Below are positions 1-7,348 of a stretch of 34,038 nucleotides of DNA, one piece after another. The DNA is taken from NCBI GenBank assembly GCA_013153865.1, contig JAADDR010000044.1, positions 1 through 34,038 on the forward strand, given 5' to 3'. The position numbers and the translations under genes were made by a program. The notes beneath the pieces were generated by a model. The model did no database searches. It was given only the letters and a program-made list of their open reading frames with translations, and was not told the origin of the DNA. Every line of letters begins with the position of its first letter. Position 1 is the stretch's first letter. Origin of the DNA: Chlorobiota bacterium. Lineage in GTDB: Bacteria; Bacteroidota; Bacteroidia; Bacteroidales; JAADGE01.

Positions 1-82
1 CTGATAATTTCAGGTAAACATAAATTAGCGTATCTTATTTCATGCGAGCTTTGTTTTTAAAACGAGGTTCGCATTTTTATTT

Positions 83-2053
83 TCAAACGTATATTTTATC
101 TTTTATTTTATCAAAAGTTTCAATCATATTAAGTTTTTCGGCTGTTTTGCGATTAACAAGCAATACGGTTTTATCCGGTTTTACGATTCTTGATTTTACG
201 GGGTTATTGTCCAAAATATCCAAAGCTATTTGAACGGATGCTTCGGTAACTGCATCCCAAGGAATAACATAACCGGTTAAGCCGCCTCTCAAAACGGTAT
301 CTTCGAGCATGCAAACAGTAGGAAAAGAATCGGTAATAATGCTTAACTGCTCGTATCCGGAAGCTGCAATAACGGTACTGGTTCCGACATAAACCCATTT
401 TACTCCGTTTCTTTTAAAATATGATGCTGCTTTTTTAAAATCTTCCGCTTCCTGAATTTCGTAGCCGTATGTTTCTATACCTGCTTTTTCGGTATATTCC
501 GAGATATCATCGTATTGAACTTCCGCCTGCAGCTCGCCTCTCCGGTATAAAACACCTATTTTTTTAATGTTATTTTCTACTTTCAGAACTGTATTCTCGA
601 ATTGATATTTAATTTCCGGAGCATAACATGTAGCATAAAAATCGGCGTTCTTTTCTGTCTCGAAATCGGCAACCACGGCAGTGCCGTATATTCCCGTAAA
701 TATTACCGGTATATCTTCATCTTTAAGATATTGACCTATACGCATACTTACCGGCGAACCTACGGAGAATATTAAATCGACTTTATCGTTTTTTATTTTT
801 TCTACTGCATGTATTAAATTTTCTTCGTCGCGTTTGCAATTTACATAAGTAATATGCAAATTATTATCCCTTTCTTTCCGGAATACATAACCCGCGTTTC
901 TGAATTTTTCTTCTATAATATTAATTGATTTTACGTAAATTTCAAGATTATCCCAATACAATACCGCTATTTTTTTTATATTTTGCGTATAATGTTTGGC
1001 TCTTTCTTCGCCTCTTAATACTCTCAATGCTCCTTGTGCCAAAGCTTCCAATTCGGATTCTCCCGGATATATAAAAACATCGGCAATAAAATCCACTCTT
1101 TCTTTAATCCATTCAGTAAGTATTTTAGAGTGGGCTAAACCGCCGGTAAGAATTATCCCGTCAATTTTTCCTTTTAAATTTGTAGCTCTTTTGCCTATTT
1201 CTTCGGCTATCTGATAAGCCATAGCTTTAAAAACAAGTTCGTATTTCTCTGAACCTGCCGCAACCATACGTTCAACGCTGCGTGCATCATTTGTATTAAA
1301 ATAAGAAACCAAACCGCCGCGCCCTACAACCATTTTCTTTAATTCCGTTTCTGAATATTTACCGGACAAACATTTATCGAGGTATTTAAACAATGGCAGA
1401 TTTCCGCTTCTTTCGGGGGAAAACGGTCCTTCGTATAAACCGTGATTTACGTTTACGGCTTTTCCTTTGCGAAGTGCGGCAACGGTAATGCCTCCTCCGA
1501 GATGTGCCGTAATCAAATTAAGTTCGTTTATCTTTTTTTTGATTTTTCGAGCATGTTCGCGTGAAGTTGCAAAGATATTTAATGCATGCAGCAACGATGA
1601 ACGCTCAAAATCTTTATGTCCGGAAATGCGGGCAAGAGGTTCTAAATCGTCAACGGCAGGAGGATCTACGATAAAAGACGGTAAATCGTATTCCCAACCT
1701 ATACTGTATGCTATTACGCAACCGAGGTTAGAAGCATGTTGTCCTTGATACCCTATGCGAGCATCTTCTATCATTTCCTGATCGATATAATAAGTACCGC
1801 TCGGGATAGGTTTTATAAGACCTCCTCGCCCTACTACGGCATCTAAATCGGATAATGAGAATCCTTTTTTGTCGAGTGCTTTTATAATTTCTTCTTTTCT
1901 GAAACTGTATTGATCCCATATACCGTCATATTGTTCCAGTTGCTTAGGACTATGACTGACATTAATCTCGAACAAACAGGTTTCATTTTCGAATACACCT
2001 ATTTTGGTAGATGTAGAGCCGGGATTTATTGTTAAAATACGGTATTTTTTCAT
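83..2053 (-). CDS. Butyrate kinase fused to an ABC-type solute-binding domain
   Basis: Residues 1 to about 355 are a complete butyrate kinase of the acetate-kinase (ASKHA) fold. It opens with the phosphate-binding segment NPGSTSTKIG and carries AHLGGGITVA, NHGLYEGPFSPERSG and ILTGGLAHS. Family members convert acyl phosphate plus ADP to the acid plus ATP. Residues from about 365 to 656 are a second full domain resembling the ABC_sub_bind family (the TrpX-type solute-binding proteins), with two Rossmann-like lobes starting IKKIAVLYW and IKKIGVLYR and a typical end of the form KTVLLVNRKTAEKLNM. Butyrate kinases normally stop near 355 residues. There is no signal peptide, so the binding domain should be cytoplasmic and might act as a ligand sensor; that is inference. 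No phosphotransbutyrylase gene is visible next to it, although the downstream side is cut by the window edge. The frame is open across the junction. The kinase call is firm, the binding-domain family likely, the ligand unknown. Confidence 0.9.
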   Translation of the reverse strand: MKKYRILTINPGSTSTKIGVFENETCLFEINVSHSPKQLEQYDGIWDQYSFRKEEIIKALDKKGFSLSDLDAVVGRGGLIKPIPSGTYYIDQEMIEDARIGYQGQHASNLGCVIAYSIGWEYDLPSFIVDPPAVDDLEPLARISGHKDFERSSLLHALNIFATSREHARKIKKKINELNLITAHLGGGITVAALRKGKAVNVNHGLYEGPFSPERSGNLPLFKYLDKCLSGKYSETELKKMVVGRGGLVSYFNTNDARSVERMVAAGSEKYELVFKAMAYQIAEEIGKRATNLKGKIDGIILTGGLAHSKILTEWIKERVDFIADVFIYPGESELEALAQGALRVLRGEERAKHYTQNIKKIAVLYWDNLEIYVKSINIIEEKFRNAGYVFRKERDNNLHITYVNCKRDEENLIHAVEKIKNDKVDLIFSVGSPVSMRIGQYLKDEDIPVIFTGIYGTAVVADFETEKNADFYATCYAPEIKYQFENTVLKVENNIKKIGVLYRRGELQAEVQYDDISEYTEKAGIETYGYEIQEAEDFKKAASYFKRNGVKWVYVGTSTVIAASGYEQLSIITDSFPTVCMLEDTVLRGGLTGYVIPWDAVTEASVQIALDILDNNPVKSRIVKPDKTVLLVNRKTAEKLNMIETFDKIKDKIYV

Positions 2054-2144
2054 ATATTTTCGTAAGCTGACAAAAAAGTATTATCAATAAGTATGCAAAA
2101 TAAGTTATTTTAAAAGTGTTATTATTATTTTTTTCGACATAAAA

Positions 2145-2798
2145 TTATTTTTTTTCGGGAAATACCGATAAAGCTATTAAGTATTGAGCCGTCCAATATA
2201 AAATAATAATAACCGTTTCGGAATGTTTATATCCGGTAACAAATTCCGTTACGGCAATATTAAAATCGGAAACAGCGAATAAAACAGCTCCCGCAAATGC
2301 AAAAACCGAATTTTTACTAAAAGATTTTTGCTGCCTCGACCGGTAAACCATTGTAATAATAACATAAATGTATATTATTACCGGTATAAGCAAATCCGGA
2401 GGCAAAAAAGGATAAAACATGAAAACTAAAACGCTTGCCAAAGTATAGAAAAAAACAAGAGCCGGTAAAGAATTTTTTTTACTTCTTATCCTGAAAGCCG
2501 CAATGTAAAAAATATGAGCGACTAAAAACGATGCCAGCCCGAGCAAAAAATTATTAACTGTTTTCAATAAAAAAATATCTCCCGCCAAAGAGAAAATAAA
2601 GCCTGAAAATATGTAAATTCCGTATCGACTTCCGTATTCGGAAACAGAGAAAATATTCGAATCTACATTTATAAAAACCATCAATAAAATAACGGGGACA
2701 GGTTTGGTTACTGCTTGCAAAATAATATTATCGGTATAAAGGGCAAAACAGAATATAAGTGCAAACAAAATATATAAGACGGTTATTATTTTTTTCAT
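2145..2798 (-). CDS. YhhN/TMEM86-family membrane protein (lysoplasmalogenase family)
   Basis: This 217-residue protein is almost wholly hydrophobic, with about seven or eight membrane segments. Conserved family signatures are visible: a TKPVPVILL segment after the first helix, GDIFLL followed by FLVAHIFYI, then GAVLFAVSDFNIA and a C-terminal YWTAQYLIALSV. Characterised relatives (TMEM86B, and a Legionella enzyme) hydrolyse the vinyl-ether bond of lysoplasmalogens, and the two conserved aspartates in GDIFLL and AVSDFNIA fit that group. Plasmalogens are common in anaerobes, which would suit the organism, but many bacterial members have no tested function. It lies 91 bp upstream of the butyrate kinase fusion on the same strand and is divergent from the 60-residue zinc-ribbon-like gene. 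Confidence 0.8.
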   Translation of the reverse strand: MKKIITVLYILFALIFCFALYTDNIILQAVTKPVPVILLMVFINVDSNIFSVSEYGSRYGIYIFSGFIFSLAGDIFLLKTVNNFLLGLASFLVAHIFYIAAFRIRSKKNSLPALVFFYTLASVLVFMFYPFLPPDLLIPVIIYIYVIITMVYRSRQQKSFSKNSVFAFAGAVLFAVSDFNIAVTEFVTGYKHSETVIIILYWTAQYLIALSVFPEKK

Positions 2799-2828
2799 TG
2801 TTCGTAAATTTTATTTCGAAAATAAAAA

Positions 2829-2859
2829 TTTGTAATGAAATTCGAAAAAAATATATTTG
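2829..2859 (+). promoter_or_regulatory. Bacteroidota-type promoter of the 60-residue protein gene
   Basis: TTTG at 2829-2832, a 19-bp spacer and TATATTTG at 2852-2859 match the Bacteroidota consensus TTTG-N19-TAnnTTTG exactly. Transcription would start about 20 bases before the ATG at 2885. Confidence 0.6.
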
Positions 2860-2884
2860 CATACTTAAATTTTAAAACATTATA

Positions 2885-3067
2885 ATGGAAAATATTGAGA
2901 ATACTTGTATTGTATGTAAAAAAACAGAAGAAGAAGTTCCTTTGATAATTATGAAATACAGAGGAAAAGAGATAAGAATATGCCCTCAGCATGTTCCGGT
3001 ATTAATTCATGATCCTCATAAATTAACCGGATTAATAGAAGGTGCGGAAAATTTTACCGCCGGTTAA
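2885..3067 (+). CDS. Small zinc-ribbon-like protein, function unknown
   Basis: This is a 60-residue acidic protein with CIVC near residue 8 and CPQH near residue 34, giving a CxxC-x22-CxxH pattern suited to binding one zinc ion. The rest is hydrophilic and ends in a short acidic tail. A consensus promoter lies just upstream and a structured terminator follows, so it appears to be a real single-gene unit despite its size. I do not recognise a characterised family; similar short proteins turn up as conserved hypotheticals in this phylum, by recollection only. The second half (HVPVLIHDPHKLTGLI) could form one helix. Zinc binding is inferred from the cysteine/histidine pattern. Confidence 0.7.
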   Translation: MENIENTCIVCKKTEEEVPLIIMKYRGKEIRICPQHVPVLIHDPHKLTGLIEGAENFTAG

Positions 3068-3085
3068 ATCTTGTAATAAAATAAG

Positions 3086-3184
3086 AAAAAGCAGTCTCGA
3101 AAATATTCGCATATGCAATTCGCCGTGTAAAGATATGCAAATATGTTCAATATCTTTACAACAGGATATTAAGACTGTTTTTTT
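3086..3184. terminator. Bidirectional structured terminator between convergent genes
   Basis: An outer stem CAGTCT (3092-3097) with AGACTG (3172-3177) is flanked by an A run on the left and a T run on the right, so it can end transcription from both sides. Inside is a perfect 11-bp hairpin, TGTAAAGATAT (3126-3136) with ATATCTTTACA (3150-3160), plus a small CGAA/TTCG hairpin near 3098-3109. Confidence 0.6.
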
Positions 3185-3599
3185 ATTCGCCTATAATTTT
3201 AACTAAGATACGTTTTCGGCGTTTACCGTCAAATTCTCCGTAGAATATTTGTTCCCAAGGACCGAAATCAAGTTTGCCGTTCGTAATTGCCGCAACAATT
3301 TCTCTTCCCATAACGGTTCTTTTTAAATGAGCATCGGCATTATCTTCGAATGTATTATGGTTATATTGAGAATACGGTTTTTCCGGAGCCAATTTTTCCA
3401 GCCATTTTTCAAAATCTTTATGCAGACCGGACTCGTCGTCGTTAATAAAAACACTTGCCGTTATATGCATGGCATTAACTAAAATCAAACCTTCTTTTAT
3501 GCCGCTTTCGGCAATTATTTTCTCTATTTCGGGAGTAATATTGATGAGCTCTCGCCTTTTTGATGTGTTAAACCAAAGTTCTTTTCTGTAAGATTTCAT
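3183..3599 (-). CDS. YjbQ family protein (UPF0047, secondary thiamine-phosphate synthase type)
   Basis: The 138 residues match the whole length of the YjbQ/UPF0047 family. Visible signatures are the N-terminal KELWFNT strand, the region [18 protein letters not shown] with its conserved histidine, the [14 protein letters not shown] block, and the C-terminal [13 protein letters not shown] segment ending in [11 protein letters not shown]. Escherichia coli YjbQ has weak thiamine-phosphate synthase activity and family structures are compact trimers with a metal-binding site, but the physiological role is unsettled. The gene stands alone on the minus strand, ending in the shared structured terminator. 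Confidence 0.9.
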   Translation of the reverse strand: MKSYRKELWFNTSKRRELINITPEIEKIIAESGIKEGLILVNAMHITASVFINDDESGLHKDFEKWLEKLAPEKPYSQYNHNTFEDNADAHLKRTVMGREIVAAITNGKLDFGPWEQIFYGEFDGKRRKRILVKIIGE

Positions 3600-3651
3600 A
3601 TTTTATTTTATTTTATTGATTTTAACAAACTTAGTGCCGCAAAAATTTTAT

Positions 3652-3688
3652 GCAAAAAAAAGACCCGCTGTTTTTGCGAGTCCTTTTT
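3652..3688 (-). terminator. Rho-independent terminator of the PID-CTERM gene
   Basis: Read on the minus strand, GACTCGC (3682-3676) pairs with GCGGGTC (3668-3662) through a 7-base loop with one G-T wobble, followed by eight T residues. It lies just downstream of the small PID-CTERM gene. Confidence 0.75.
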
Positions 3689-3714
3689 ACTTCTTAATGT
3701 ATTGTATACAAAAA

Positions 3715-3918
3715 CTATTTATTATTTTCTTCTTTTTGTTGTTTATACAATTTTCTTGCTCCGTAAGTGGCACCCGCCGCAATTAACAAAAATAAACCGC
3801 CGTCAACCGGAATATCTTGAGGTGGCGGGGGCGGAGGTTGAGCCGCTGCATCTTTTACTAAAACGGGTAAAACCGATAAGGTAAATGCAAAAACAATAAC
3901 AAGTAGAATCTTTTTCAT
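3715..3918 (-). CDS. PID-CTERM small secreted/membrane protein
   Basis: This 67-residue protein has a classical signal peptide (MKKILLVIVFAFTLS and on to an AAA site near residue 26), a run of six prolines, and then PVDGGLFLLIAAGATYGARK followed by a basic end. A proline-rich linker, a P-(I/V)-D-G-G start, one hydrophobic helix and a lysine-rich tail form the pattern called PID-CTERM in Bacteroidota proteins, resembling exosortase-type sorting tails. Here the tail is nearly the whole mature protein. The family name is from memory; the signal peptide, polyproline and single membrane helix are direct observations. It has its own terminator and no partner gene nearby. An ORF on the opposite strand over the same bases is discarded as a shadow. 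Confidence 0.7.
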   Translation of the reverse strand: MKKILLVIVFAFTLSVLPVLVKDAAAQPPPPPPQDIPVDGGLFLLIAAGATYGARKLYKQQKEENNK

Positions 3919-4159
3919 AAAGCCGTAATTAAAATTTTCTGAATAGTATTTTTTTAGGTAGTTTTTATGGTAAACGTAAATCTTTTCAGATTATTATATG
4001 CAAATTAAAAAGTAAAAATTTTAAAATCAAAATTTTTATATATTTTTATAAAAAAATAACCGTATATATTCATTCTGACTCGCAAATGTAGTATATTTTT
4101 TGTTTGAAAAAAGATTTTTTTTGATAAAATTACTATTATTTACGATAAAAATATCCGAA

Positions 4160-4693
4160 ATGAAAAATTTTAAAAGTTTACACACAAAAACAGCATATGC
4201 CGCAATTAAAGAATATTTACAAACAGGAATGACTCAAAATGTTGAAAGACAAAAAATCCCCGAAGAATTATCCGAGAAAGCGGCATGTTTTGTAACTCTT
4301 AAAACAGATACAAACAATTTACGAGGTTGCATCGGCACAATACAACCCGTTTACGAAAATTTATACACGGAAATAATTAAAAACGCTGTTTCTTCCGCCG
4401 TAAAGGATTACAGATTCGAAAAAGTAACACCTGAAGAACTCGAAACATTAAATATTACTGTAGAGGTATTATATCCTCCCGAAAAAACAGATGACATTTC
4501 CGTTTTTAATCCGAAAACATACGGTATGATTATAACCGACAAGCACGGAAGACGAGGCGTTTTGCTTCCGGGTATAGAAGGTGTTGATACTGTCGAAGAA
4601 CAAATACGCATAATAAAAAGAAAAGCCGGAATAACACAAAAATCAAATGAAGGGTTGACTTTTTACCGTTTTAAAACCAAAAAATTTTATTAA
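4160..4693 (+). CDS. amrA: AMMECR1-domain protein (AmmeMemoRadiSam system protein A)
   Basis: The conserved AMMECR1 core is clear: LRGCIGTIQP near residue 53, then SSAVKDYRFEKVTPEELE, ITVEVLYPPE and GRRGVLLPGIEGVDTVEEQ. Length (177 residues from this start) is right for bacterial members. I start at the ATG at 4160; the frame extends upstream to 4100, but that added part is hydrophobic and unlike the family. In many bacteria and archaea this protein is encoded with a MEMO-family protein and a radical SAM enzyme as the AmmeMemoRadiSam trio; its reaction is unknown. The MEMO member lies 16 kb away in this window. It converges with the phosphodiesterase gene with only 14 bp between them and no visible terminator. 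Confidence 0.88.
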   Translation: MKNFKSLHTKTAYAAIKEYLQTGMTQNVERQKIPEELSEKAACFVTLKTDTNNLRGCIGTIQPVYENLYTEIIKNAVSSAVKDYRFEKVTPEELETLNITVEVLYPPEKTDDISVFNPKTYGMIITDKHGRRGVLLPGIEGVDTVEEQIRIIKRKAGITQKSNEGLTFYRFKTKKFY

Positions 4694-4707
4694 CCGTTAA
4701 TTTTCTG

Positions 4708-5199
4708 TCATCTCGGCACTTCAAGAATTTCCATATCTTTAAATTCTTTCTTATCAACAGTAAATCTTACCGCCGTTCGTACTTTATGAAATCCGGATTT
4801 GCCGTATGCTCCGGGATTTATGTGCAGACAGTTTATTTTTTCGTCATACATAATTTTTAAAATATGCGAATGCCCGCTTATAAAAAGTTGCGGCGGATTA
4901 TTGAAAATTTCGGGTTTTACTCTTCGGTCGTATCTTCCGGGATAACCGCCTATATGCGTTATCCACACATTAACATCTTCGATGTTAAAACGGTTGTGTT
5001 CCGGAAACCGAATACGAATATCTTGTCCGTCGATATTTCCGTAAACGGCACGCAAAGGTTTAAAGTTTTCCAATTTTTCGATTACGGAAATATCTCCTGC
5101 ATCTCCGGCATGCCAAATTTCATCGACATCTTTAAAAAAACCAAATAACTTATCGTCTGTATGTCCGTGAGTATCGGACAGTAATCCTATTTTTGTCAT
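4708..5199 (-). CDS. YfcE/MJ0936-type metallophosphoesterase
   Basis: The 163-residue protein has every calcineurin-like phosphoesterase motif in order: SDTHG at residues 8-12, WHAGDAGD near 29, YGNIDG near 53, THIGGYPG near 81 and SGHSH near 108. These supply the aspartate, histidine and asparagine ligands of a two-metal site. YfcE and MJ0936 are manganese- or nickel-dependent phosphodiesterases with unclear natural substrates. Its ATG overlaps the TGA of the decayed ATPase gene (ATGA at 5199-5196), so it may once have been translationally coupled to that gene. Confidence 0.9.
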   Translation of the reverse strand: MTKIGLLSDTHGHTDDKLFGFFKDVDEIWHAGDAGDISVIEKLENFKPLRAVYGNIDGQDIRIRFPEHNRFNIEDVNVWITHIGGYPGRYDRRVKPEIFNNPPQLFISGHSHILKIMYDEKINCLHINPGAYGKSGFHKVRTAVRFTVDKKEFKDMEILEVPR

Positions 5200-5731
5200 A
5201 ATGTTTTTCCGATAAATTCGGTAAAATTTTCACGTGTAATTATTTCGTAATTATGTTCGGGGTATGCAGCGGCAAATTTAGCGGGAAGTTTTGCTTTTTT
5301 TGTTTTTTGCCACTTAAATTCATAAGCATATAATATTCCGTCTTTTTCTTCAATATAATCAATTTCCTGTTGCTGTTTTGTTCGCCAAAAATATTTATTC
5401 ACCCAATTATTGTTATATTCGTTGTATTTCATTCTTTCGGCGATTAAGAAATTTTCCCATAAAGCTCTCTTATCATTTCTAATGTCAAGCGAATTAAAAT
5501 TTGCTATTAAAGAATGTACTCCGATTATTTGTTTTAGTTTTTCAAGACCGGCATTTTCAAGTTCTTGTCTTATATTTATATCATCACCGTTTAAAAACAA
5601 ATAATCTTTTCGGTCATCAGCTATTTTTTTAATAAAGTTGTTTTGCCTGTTTGTCTCGGACCTAAAACAACAATTGCTTTACCGTCAAACATTTTTGATT
5701 TTATTATATCTTCCAACTTTCTTTTTATCAT
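5196..5731 (-). pseudogene. Decayed AAA_14/DUF4143 ATPase gene (frameshift plus internal deletion)
   Basis: Starting at the ATG at 5731, the frame reads MIKRKLED, then the Walker A motif GPRQTGKTT, and stops at TAG (5623-5621) after 36 codons. The stop follows a 7-base A run (minus strand, 5630-5624). Moving one base there restores a long frame, ADDRKDYLFLNGDDINI and onward, to 5196. The protein then jumps from LEKLKQIIG directly to LIANFNSLDIRNDK and ALWENFLIAERMKYN, which belong to the far C-terminal DUF4143 part of this family, followed by FWRTKQQQEIDYIEEKDG and YAYEFKW, a nuclease-like core. The Walker B segment and middle domain, roughly 200 residues by family recollection, are absent. 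The run A_AAA_AAA is also a classical -1 slippery heptamer that would restore the frame, but the missing middle argues for decay. Confidence 0.85.
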
Positions 5732-5744
5732 AACAGACACATTC

Positions 5745-5876
5745 AATTCACCAATTTTATACATTTTTTGGTGAATAAAATCACCAAAATTATAATATTT
5801 TCAAACACTTAATTCACCAAAAACAATATATTTACAAATAAATAATTTACCAAATATAATGCAAATTCGGTGAATA
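5745..5876. repeat. Four tandem 33-bp degenerate repeats with TTCACCAA half-sites
   Basis: Units run 5745-5777, 5778-5810, 5811-5843 and 5844-5876. The left half-site (T)TCACCAA falls at 5748-5754, 5781-5787, 5814-5820 and, as TTACCAA, 5847-5853: three steps of exactly 33 bp. The inverted half-site TTGGTGAA occurs in unit 1 (5768-5775) and as TCGGTGAA in unit 4 (5867-5874), 99 bp apart. Units 1 and 4 are therefore inverted repeats with 13-bp spacers; the right arms of units 2 and 3 have degenerated. The array starts 13 bp upstream of the decayed ATPase ATG, so that gene's promoter must lie inside it (TAAAATTG on the minus strand overlaps a half-site). Most simply this is an operator array. 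Confidence 0.75.
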
Positions 5877-5895
5877 CATATAAATTTCAGTCATT

Positions 5896-5927
5896 TTTCA
5901 GTTATGAAATAAAAATAAATATTTTTG
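5896..5927 (+). promoter_or_regulatory. Probable rsmE promoter
   Basis: TTTC at 5896-5899, 20 bp, then TATTTTTG at 5920-5927. The -7 element matches TAnnTTTG exactly and the -33 element differs at one base. The rsmE ATG is 18 bp further on. Confidence 0.5.
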
Positions 5928-5944
5928 CATTAAAATAACAGTAA

Positions 5945-6649
5945 ATGCATATTTTTTACACTCCCGACATTAAAAACGATTTTTATACGCTTTCGCAGGA
6001 AGAATCAAAACATTGCGTAAGGGTTTTACGTTTAAAAACAGGCGATAAAGTGCAGCTGATTAACGGAAAAGGTAAATTATTCGTATGCGAAATTACTGAC
6101 GACAACCCGAAACGTTGTTCGGTAAAAATAATTGAAACAACGGAAAAAAAAGAACGAAAACCTTTTAAATTGCATATTGCCGTTGCTCCCGTAAAAAACA
6201 TAAACCGTTTTGAAATTTTTCTCGAAAAAGCAACGGAAATCGGTATTGACAAAATCATTCCTTTCGTAAGCCGATATTCCGAACGCAAAACAATAAAACC
6301 CGAACGTCTCGAAAAAGTCATAATTGCGGCAACAAAGCAATCGAAAGCATTTTTTAAGCCGGTTTTATCCGATTTAATTTCTTTTGAAGAATTGATAAAC
6401 ACAAATTTCAAAGGCGAGAAATATATTGCTCATTGCTACGATTCGGATACTAAAAAACATATAAAAGAAGTTTACGAAAAAGGAAAAGATGTTTTAATAT
6501 TAATCGGTCCGGAAGGCGATTTTTCGCAAGAAGAAATTAAACAAGCCGTATCGAAAGGATTTAAGGAAATAAGTTTGTCGGATTCACGTTTACGAACCGA
6601 AACGGCAGGCATTACAGCTTGCCAAATTATTGATTTTATGAATGTTTGA
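5945..6649 (+). CDS. rsmE: 16S rRNA (uracil-1498-N3)-methyltransferase RsmE
   Basis: The 234-residue protein has the RsmE layout: an N-terminal PUA-like domain (residues 1-70, including SKHCVRVLRLKTGD) and a C-terminal SPOUT methyltransferase domain. Visible motifs are KATEIGIDKIIPF and SERK near residues 100-120, ILIGPEGDFSQEE, and LSDSRLRTETAGI at the trefoil knot that binds S-adenosylmethionine. It methylates U1498 in the decoding region of 16S rRNA. The DUF4159 gene starts 17 bp after its stop codon and is probably cotranscribed. Confidence 0.95.
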   Translation: MHIFYTPDIKNDFYTLSQEESKHCVRVLRLKTGDKVQLINGKGKLFVCEITDDNPKRCSVKIIETTEKKERKPFKLHIAVAPVKNINRFEIFLEKATEIGIDKIIPFVSRYSERKTIKPERLEKVIIAATKQSKAFFKPVLSDLISFEELINTNFKGEKYIAHCYDSDTKKHIKEVYEKGKDVLILIGPEGDFSQEEIKQAVSKGFKEISLSDSRLRTETAGITACQIIDFMNV

Positions 6650-6666
6650 AAATAATATTTTGAGTT

Positions 6667-7326
6667 ATGAATTATAAATTTCTGAATATACTTTTTATTT
6701 TCATTTCATTAGGATTAACTTCCGCCGGTCAGAGTTCGTATAAGATAGCTTTACTAAAATACAACGGCGGAGGCGATTGGTATGCTAATCCTACATCTTT
6801 ACCCAATCTTATAAAATTTTGCAATAAAAACCTTCATACTTCCGTAAACAAAGAACCTGCAACGGTAGAAGCCGGCAGCCCGGAAATATTTAACTATCCT
6901 TTTGTTCATATGACCGGACACGGAAACGTAATTTTTTCGCCCGAAGAAATCGAAAACCTGAGAACTTACCTGCTCGGAGGCGGTTTTTTGCATATCGACG
7001 ATAATTACGGAATGGATAAATACGTAAGAAGAGAGATAAAAAAACTTTTCCCGGACAATAAACTTATCGAACTGCCTTTTTCTCATCCGATATTTCACCA
7101 AAAATACGATTTTCCGAACGGACTGCCGAAAATACACAAACACGACGGCAAACGCCCGCAGGCATTCGGCATTTTTGCGGATAACCGGCTGGTTTTGCTT
7201 TACACATACGAATGCGATTTGGGCGACGGCTGGGAAGATACGGAAGTTCATCACGACAGTGAAGTTAAACATTCGGAAGCTCTGAAAGCAGGAGCAAATA
7301 TCATAATGTATGTTTTTACCGAATAA
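6667..7326 (+). CDS. DUF4159 domain secreted protein
   Basis: A signal peptide (about residues 1-20, ending SAGQ) precedes a DUF4159 domain filling the rest of the 219 residues. Landmarks are YNGGGDWYANPTSLPNL, FVHMTGHGNVIFS, LRTYLLGGGFLHIDDNYG and LFPDNKLIELPFSHPIFH. The FLHIDDNYG segment and flavodoxin-like alternation resemble glutamine-amidotransferase-like folds, but no catalytic triad can be claimed. It is likely periplasmic. The gene follows rsmE by 17 bp and precedes rplS, which has its own promoter. DUF4159 proteins are common in Bacteroidota, often near MoxR/DUF58 gene groups; none is present here. Confidence 0.85.
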   Translation: MNYKFLNILFIFISLGLTSAGQSSYKIALLKYNGGGDWYANPTSLPNLIKFCNKNLHTSVNKEPATVEAGSPEIFNYPFVHMTGHGNVIFSPEEIENLRTYLLGGGFLHIDDNYGMDKYVRREIKKLFPDNKLIELPFSHPIFHQKYDFPNGLPKIHKHDGKRPQAFGIFADNRLVLLYTYECDLGDGWEDTEVHHDSEVKHSEALKAGANIIMYVFTE

Positions 7327-7348
7327 TTAAAAAAAATAATGCTTAATA

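Noticed and set aside
43-76. Hairpin ATGCGA/TCGCAT as terminator of the butyrate kinase gene
   Set aside because: Only six base pairs with mismatches beyond them and no T run on the minus strand.
3702-3884. Plus-strand ORF over the PID-CTERM gene
   Set aside because: The minus-strand frame has a signal peptide, polyproline linker and sorting tail and is followed by a terminator.
4100-4159. Upstream extension of the AMMECR1 frame
   Set aside because: The extra 20 residues are hydrophobic and unlike the family start; the ATG at 4160 gives the normal N terminus.
5745-5876. 33-bp periodic repeats as a CRISPR array
   Set aside because: The conserved parts are only 7-10 bases, units have no separate unique spacers, and there are no cas genes; an operator array fits better.
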